From an uncultured Collinsella sp. (GTDB lineage Bacteria; Actinomycetota; Coriobacteriia; Coriobacteriales; Coriobacteriaceae): a DNA stretch of 26,450 nucleotides. The stretch spans positions 1-26,450 of the forward strand of contig UQKM01000024.1 of NCBI GenBank assembly GCA_900541685.1, read 5' to 3'. Positions 23,030 through 26,450 of the stretch are shown piece by piece; position 1 is the first letter of the stretch; each line of letters starts with the position of its first letter. The notes beneath the pieces are model-generated. The model saw only the letters and a program-made list of their open reading frames with translations, was not told the DNA's origin and did not search any database. Both the position numbers and the translations under genes were made by a program.

Positions 23030-24385
23030 TTAGTCCTCGTCTTCTTGGTCCGCGAGAAGGCTCGCGGACGTGAGTCCCAAGATCCCATCGGCTTGGCCGG
23101 CGTCTTCCAGCGCGTCGATGTCCTTGAGCTTGCGCTCCATGACGTTGGTGCGCGTGGTGATGATACCCTCGACCGTTTTGCCCGCGGTCTCGATCTGCTG
23201 CTGGGCGCGGCGCAGCGCCTTTTGATAGCGCGGCAGCTCGGCCTTGACAGCGGAGAGCACGCGCAGTACATCGTCGGTGCGTTTTTGCAGCTTAAACGTT
23301 TGGTAACTCATCTGCAGGCTGTTGAGAATGGCCGCCATGGTGCTAGGGCCGGCAACGTTGACATGATAGTCGCGGCCCAGGGTCTCGATAAGCCCGGGGC
23401 GGCTGACGACCTCAGCGTACAGCCCCTCAAACGGAACGAACATGATGCCAAAGTTGGTGGTCACGGGCACGCTCAGATACTTTTCGCAGATGTCCTTTGC
23501 CTCACGCTTGACCATAGCGTCAAGCGTCTTGCGCGCGGCGGCGACGGCATCCGCGTCGCCCGACTCCTGGGCATCGAGCAGATGCTCGTACGCGTCGCCC
23601 GGGAATTTGGAGTCAATCGGCAGCAGTACGGGGTCGCCCTCGTCTACCGGCAGCTTGACGGCAAACTCAACACGCTCCGAGGCGCCGGGCTTGGTGGCAA
23701 CGTTTTCCAGATACTGATCGGGTGTGAGGATATCCGCCAGGATCGCGCCCAGCTGCACCTCGCCCAAAATGCCGCGCGCCTTGACGTTACCCAGCACGCG
23801 CTTAAGGTCGCCCACGCCAGTGGCGATAGATTGCATGTCGCCCAGGCCCTTGTACACGGCCTCGAGCTGGTCGCTCACCTGCTTAAACGATGCAGACAGA
23901 CGGTCGTTGAGCGTGCGAGAGAGCTTCTCGTCCACCGTCGCGCGCATCTGATCGAGCTGCACGTTGTTGTCTTTGCGGATGGCGCCCAGCTGAGCATCGA
24001 CCGTCTCGCGCACCTTGTCCAGGCGATGCTCGATGCCCTCGCGATTGGCGCCGAGCTGTTGGGCCGTCTCACGGCGCAGGTCATCCATCCGGTCACCAGC
24101 TTGCGAGAACTCGCGTGCGATGGCCAGGTAACGTTGCTGCTCCACGGCCGCATCGGTCGTCTGCTGCTGCGCGATGGCATTGGCCGTGCGGCGTGTTTCG
24201 GCCAGCGCGACGTTCAGGGCATCGAGCGCGTTGTTGGCCTGCTCGAGTGCTGCCAGCGTTTCCGCGCTACTGTCGCCACGCTCCCGCAACTCGGCACGAA
24301 GGCCCTTGAGCTGCAGGGCACAGGCCGCAGCGACCCCCACCGCCACCAAAGCAATCACAATAAGTGCAATATCAATTGCAGACAT
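23030..24385 (-). CDS. rmuC: DNA recombination protein RmuC
   Basis: A 451-residue protein of the RmuC family, which limits certain inverted-repeat-mediated rearrangements. An N-terminal membrane segment (about 4-25) precedes a long predicted coiled coil (about 28-190, rich in Ala, Glu, Gln and Leu), then the conserved nuclease-like domain (about 200-400; KARGILGEVQLGAIL, PIDSKFPGDAYEHLL, GPSTMAAILNSLQMSYQTFK). The ATG at 24385 is chosen because a GGCGGAG site precedes it, although spacing is short (three bases). It is notable here only in that the neighbourhood is rich in inverted repeats. Confidence 0.94.
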   Translation of the reverse strand: MSAIDIALIVIALVAVGVAAACALQLKGLRAELRERGDSSAETLAALEQANNALDALNVALAETRRTANAIAQQQTTDAAVEQQRYLAIAREFSQAGDRMDDLRRETAQQLGANREGIEHRLDKVRETVDAQLGAIRKDNNVQLDQMRATVDEKLSRTLNDRLSASFKQVSDQLEAVYKGLGDMQSIATGVGDLKRVLGNVKARGILGEVQLGAILADILTPDQYLENVATKPGASERVEFAVKLPVDEGDPVLLPIDSKFPGDAYEHLLDAQESGDADAVAAARKTLDAMVKREAKDICEKYLSVPVTTNFGIMFVPFEGLYAEVVSRPGLIETLGRDYHVNVAGPSTMAAILNSLQMSYQTFKLQKRTDDVLRVLSAVKAELPRYQKALRRAQQQIETAGKTVEGIITTRTNVMERKLKDIDALEDAGQADGILGLTSASLLADQEDED

Positions 24386-24509
24386 AAACTCCGCCCAACA
24401 AACCCAATCGAGCACCAATCAAAAACCGCGATTAATCTTACCCTGTCAAACGCAGCTCATGTCCAATCGAGCGCAGACAAGTTACCTTTGCGCTATGGGT
24501 GCTGGTCTG

Positions 24510-24944
24510 CTAGCTCTCCCAGCTGGCGCGGATAGTTGCTGCGACATCCCCCAAGCGCTGGCCGAGAGCTGCCAAGTGCTGAAGTACCTCGTTGGGCGAT
24601 GCGCCGTTGAGGATGCACGTGAGGGCATATGACGCCAGAAAGATGGCCGCAAGCCCCAACGGGATGAGCACGATCATCGCCAGCGTACGCAGGCGCTGGG
24701 CCCAGCGACGGCGACGCGCACGATGCTTGTCGAACGCGAGCTCCTGCGCATATGAATCTTGCTGTACGGAATAGGCCTCTGGCGCCGATTCACACCCGGG
24801 CACAGCTGCAGGTACAGCAGCGGGCACGACGTTTTGCACGGGCGCTTGGTTGGCAACCCCTTGCATTTGCATCTCCATGAGTCGTTGCTGCTGACGCAGC
24901 ATGCGCTCAGCTTGTTGCTGCGGAGTCTCAAGAAACAGATCCAT
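24510..24944 (-). CDS. Unrecognised small single-pass membrane protein
   Basis: A 144-residue protein of unknown function. Residues 8-28 are Gln/Met/Arg-rich and likely helical; residues 34-50 form an Ala/Pro/Val linker; a basic patch KHRARRRR (73-80) precedes one membrane segment (about 87-112), followed by a short amphipathic tail. The basic patch before the membrane segment suggests the N-terminus is cytoplasmic. The ATG at 24944 follows TTGGAGG with six-base spacing. It lies 124 bp upstream of rmuC on the same strand. Confidence 0.75.
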   Translation of the reverse strand: MDLFLETPQQQAERMLRQQQRLMEMQMQGVANQAPVQNVVPAAVPAAVPGCESAPEAYSVQQDSYAQELAFDKHRARRRRWAQRLRTLAMIVLIPLGLAAIFLASYALTCILNGASPNEVLQHLAALGQRLGDVAATIRASWES

Positions 24945-25224
24945 GCTGGCCTCCAAAATCGGAGCATTCGACGCTTACGACCAGCATCCCGCACCGCCAT
25001 GACCGCGACAACGCAATCGCCGGCAATAGCCACAAAGTTTCTTTTGCTCAAAAGCTGTCGAAAAGCTCAACAACTCCCCTACCAGCACTTTCTCTGAGCT
25101 TTTTTCGCCAACAATCTTTTGGCCTTCCACCCTTACGCCAACTGACCAAAATCTAACCAAAAGCTTGACGAAAACTGTGAAGACAAGGACCTCGGGCAGA
25201 ATGCTCAACCCCAAAAGGAGTGTC

Positions 25225-25428
25225 TGGACAGTTAGTTCAGATTTGTATAATTCAGGCCCTCTCAATCAACACGAAAGTCATTCGATGAGCGCCCATGATC
25301 CCCCGCAATGGGCGTCCGAAGCATTATTCAGGCACTCCAAGCCATCTAAAAGCATCCAACAGGCCTTCAGGAGTACAAATAGCGGCCCATAAGCCGTCCG
25401 AAATATACAAATCTGAACTAACTGTCCA
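25225..25428. repeat. 204-bp element with perfect 25-bp terminal inverted repeats
   Basis: 25225-25249 and 25404-25428 are exact reverse complements over 25 bp (outer end TGGACAGTTAG, inner end TTTGTATA). The interior has no plausible gene; it holds a smaller CGCCCAT/ATGGGCG stem. No target duplication or transposase is seen. It looks like a MITE-type element or a large regulatory palindrome. It lies in the gene-free stretch 24945-25622. The part 24945-25224 of that stretch shows nothing recognisable apart from being more AT-rich than the genes. Confidence 0.82.
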
Positions 25429-25440
25429 CACCCACACAAA

Positions 25441-25466
25441 TGTGCCGCCCCAAAAGGGGCGGCACA
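25441..25466 (-). terminator. Strong GC hairpin, first copy of a two-copy cassette
   Basis: TGTGCCGCCCC and its exact complement form an 11-bp stem around a 4-nt loop. On the minus strand it is followed by TTTGTG. It lies 157 bp after the stop codon of the membrane-protein gene at 25623-26252, beyond the long stem at 25519-25602. An almost identical hairpin occurs at 26344-26369. Confidence 0.8.
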
Positions 25467-25518
25467 CAAACTTAATTATCAGCTTTTCCACAACGAGCAC
25501 GCGGCGACCCGAAGCCGG

Positions 25519-25602
25519 AGCGCAGGGCGGGGAAATACCTTTGCCTCGCGCGACTCTGCGAAGCCGTGAGCGAGAGGAAAAGGTATTTCCCCGCCCCGCG
25601 CT
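25519..25602. repeat. Long imperfect palindrome, cassette copy 1 variable stem
   Basis: About 30 bp on each side pair, including an unbroken GGGCGGGGAAATACCTT block with its complement, around a 20-25-nt loop. It starts about 20 bp after the stop of the gene at 25623-26252. The flank 25470-25530 closely matches 26373-26432, but the stem sequence beyond differs in the second copy. Confidence 0.8.
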
Positions 25603-25622
25603 CAGCAGTCGGTGAAAGCAGA

Positions 25623-26252
25623 TTACATGCCCGCAAGACCTCGGGCTGCGGTGGCACACATAAACGCCAGGACTAGGATCACGAGTGAGCCCGCGATGTC
25701 GACCAGCACGCCCATTACGCGACGCTCAAACAGCCAGCTCTCAAAGTGCGGAGCGACATTGCGCCAAACGCGCCACAGCAAGATGCCCATACCGATCACG
25801 CCCGGAATATTGAGCAGTAGGATCTCGGAGCACAGAAGTCCAATCAGGTTGCCGGCGGCAAAACCAGCGTCGCCCTCGCAGTATTTGCGATAGACCATGT
25901 ATAGCATGTACGCCACAAACGGCTGCAGGCACGCAGAGATAAACGTGACCACCATCGAGGGGTCCTGCGAAAAGACATCGGTGAGCTTATCCACGCTCGT
26001 GGCGTCCTTCGAGGCCAGAAACAAACCGATGACCACCACGGGCACCACACCCAAGATGACCTCGACCATCGTGAACAGCTTGGCAGTCAAGTCCTCACTC
26101 GCCGAATTCAAATGAGGCGCCCACTCAGGATGAGCATGCGCACCGGCTTTCTTCTTATCGGCACGCTCTGCCTTGCCGCCCTCAACAACCCGACGCTCAG
26201 GATCCTTACGAGTCCCAGCAGCAGCCACCCGAGCCCGAGATTTCTTACCCAT
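25623..26252 (-). CDS. Unrecognised polytopic membrane protein
   Basis: A 209-residue protein of unknown function. The first 45 residues are very basic and hydrophilic; about four hydrophobic segments follow (about 59-80, 101-121, 133-162, 181-203), with GNLIGLLCSEILLLNIPGVIGMGILLW the most conserved-looking stretch. The ATG at 26252 is chosen for GAGGT about seven bases upstream; an in-frame GTG three codons earlier overlaps that site. Copies of the same hairpin cassette lie on both sides. No family can be named with confidence; some YIP1-like or TM2-like small membrane proteins look superficially similar. Confidence 0.78.
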   Translation of the reverse strand: MGKKSRARVAAAGTRKDPERRVVEGGKAERADKKKAGAHAHPEWAPHLNSASEDLTAKLFTMVEVILGVVPVVVIGLFLASKDATSVDKLTDVFSQDPSMVVTFISACLQPFVAYMLYMVYRKYCEGDAGFAAGNLIGLLCSEILLLNIPGVIGMGILLWRVWRNVAPHFESWLFERRVMGVLVDIAGSLVILVLAFMCATAARGLAGM

Positions 26253-26343
26253 AACCAACACCTCACAAGAGGAAACGAATAGCCAACGCTACCCAGTGTA
26301 CCCCCTAAGCAACGTCACCGCCCCAACTGGCCCCATACAAAAA

Positions 26344-26369
26344 CGTGCCGCCCCAAAAGGGGCGGCACG
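26344..26369 (-). terminator. Strong GC hairpin, second copy of the cassette
   Basis: CGTGCCGCCCC pairs perfectly with GGGGCGGCACG around a 4-nt loop; on the minus strand it is followed by TTTTTGT, a good intrinsic terminator. It probably terminates a minus-strand gene that starts beyond the right edge of the window. Confidence 0.85.
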
Positions 26370-26450
26370 CAAACTTCTAATCAGCTTTTTAAACATGAGC
26401 ACGCGACGATCCAACGCCGGAGCGCGGGGCGGGAGGCCGGATTGCCTTCC
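26370..26450. repeat. Cassette copy 2 flank and start of its variable stem (cut by window end)
   Basis: The sequence from CAAACTT through AGCTTTT, GAGCACGCG and GCCGGAGCGC to GGGCGGG follows the same order as 25467-25532. Past GGGCGGG it reads GGCCGG rather than GAAATACC, so the stem core differs from copy 1. The right half lies outside the window. Confidence 0.7.

Noticed and set aside
22901..24535. Plus-strand open frame of 544 codons opposite rmuC
   Set aside because: Antisense shadow; the rmuC frame carries the family motifs, membrane segment and ribosome-binding site.
25165..25615. Short open frames in the gap before the last membrane gene
   Set aside because: They run through inverted repeats, lack ribosome-binding sites and conflict with both hairpin structures.

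Overview
The window reads as a chromosomal stretch of a high-GC Coriobacteriia bacterium, most likely a gut Collinsella or close relative. This is inferred from gene content, high GC with AT-rich promoter islands, mannose-family PTS genes, and the many short palindromic repeats between genes; no rRNA or marker gene here proves it. Seventeen of 18 supported protein genes lie on the minus strand. The exception is a GntR regulator at 12656-13378. No tRNA, rRNA, CRISPR array, transposase, integrase or prophage gene was found.

Layout. 77-2823: a GntR/UTRA regulator overlapping the end of recQ. 3154-13378: a sugar-uptake region holding a second GntR/UTRA regulator, a YitT-type membrane protein, a HAD phosphatase, an FrlB-type SIS deglycase, a mannose-family PTS (IID, IIC, fused IIA-IIB), an EamA/DMT transporter, a second FrlB-type SIS protein and, divergent from it, a third GntR/UTRA regulator. 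13922-16524: GNAT acetyltransferase, threonine aldolase and PAP2-family membrane phosphatase. 16581-24385: housekeeping and repair genes mfd, nth, an ABC exporter and rmuC. 24510-26252: two unrecognised membrane proteins separated by repeat-rich DNA.

Main interpretation. The 3.1-13.4 kb region is best explained as a system for taking up and cleaving phosphorylated Amadori products (fructoselysine or glucoselysine type) or similar amino-sugar conjugates. The PTS would import and phosphorylate the compound. The SIS proteins carry the FrlB-like (G/C)-(E/D)-(Y/F)-F-H-G-P-F-E motif and an RRYMWK tail, and would split it to a sugar phosphate plus an amine or amino acid. The EamA transporter might export the released amino acid. 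A shared AT-rich operator-like motif (G-A/T-CGTTATATAC) precedes the second GntR gene and the EamA gene, and a variant overlaps the PTS -10 box, which suggests one regulator controls all three.

Intergenic DNA is unusually structured: a 123-bp inverted-repeat element present twice, a 46-bp terminal-inverted-repeat element with a solo half elsewhere, a 98-bp compound hairpin with a TTCG loop, a 204-bp element with perfect 25-bp terminal repeats, and a two-copy cassette with a conserved terminator-like hairpin and a variable long stem. Several hairpins pair fully only on minus-strand RNA (through G-U pairs), consistent with roles as terminators or 3' elements for the minus-strand genes.
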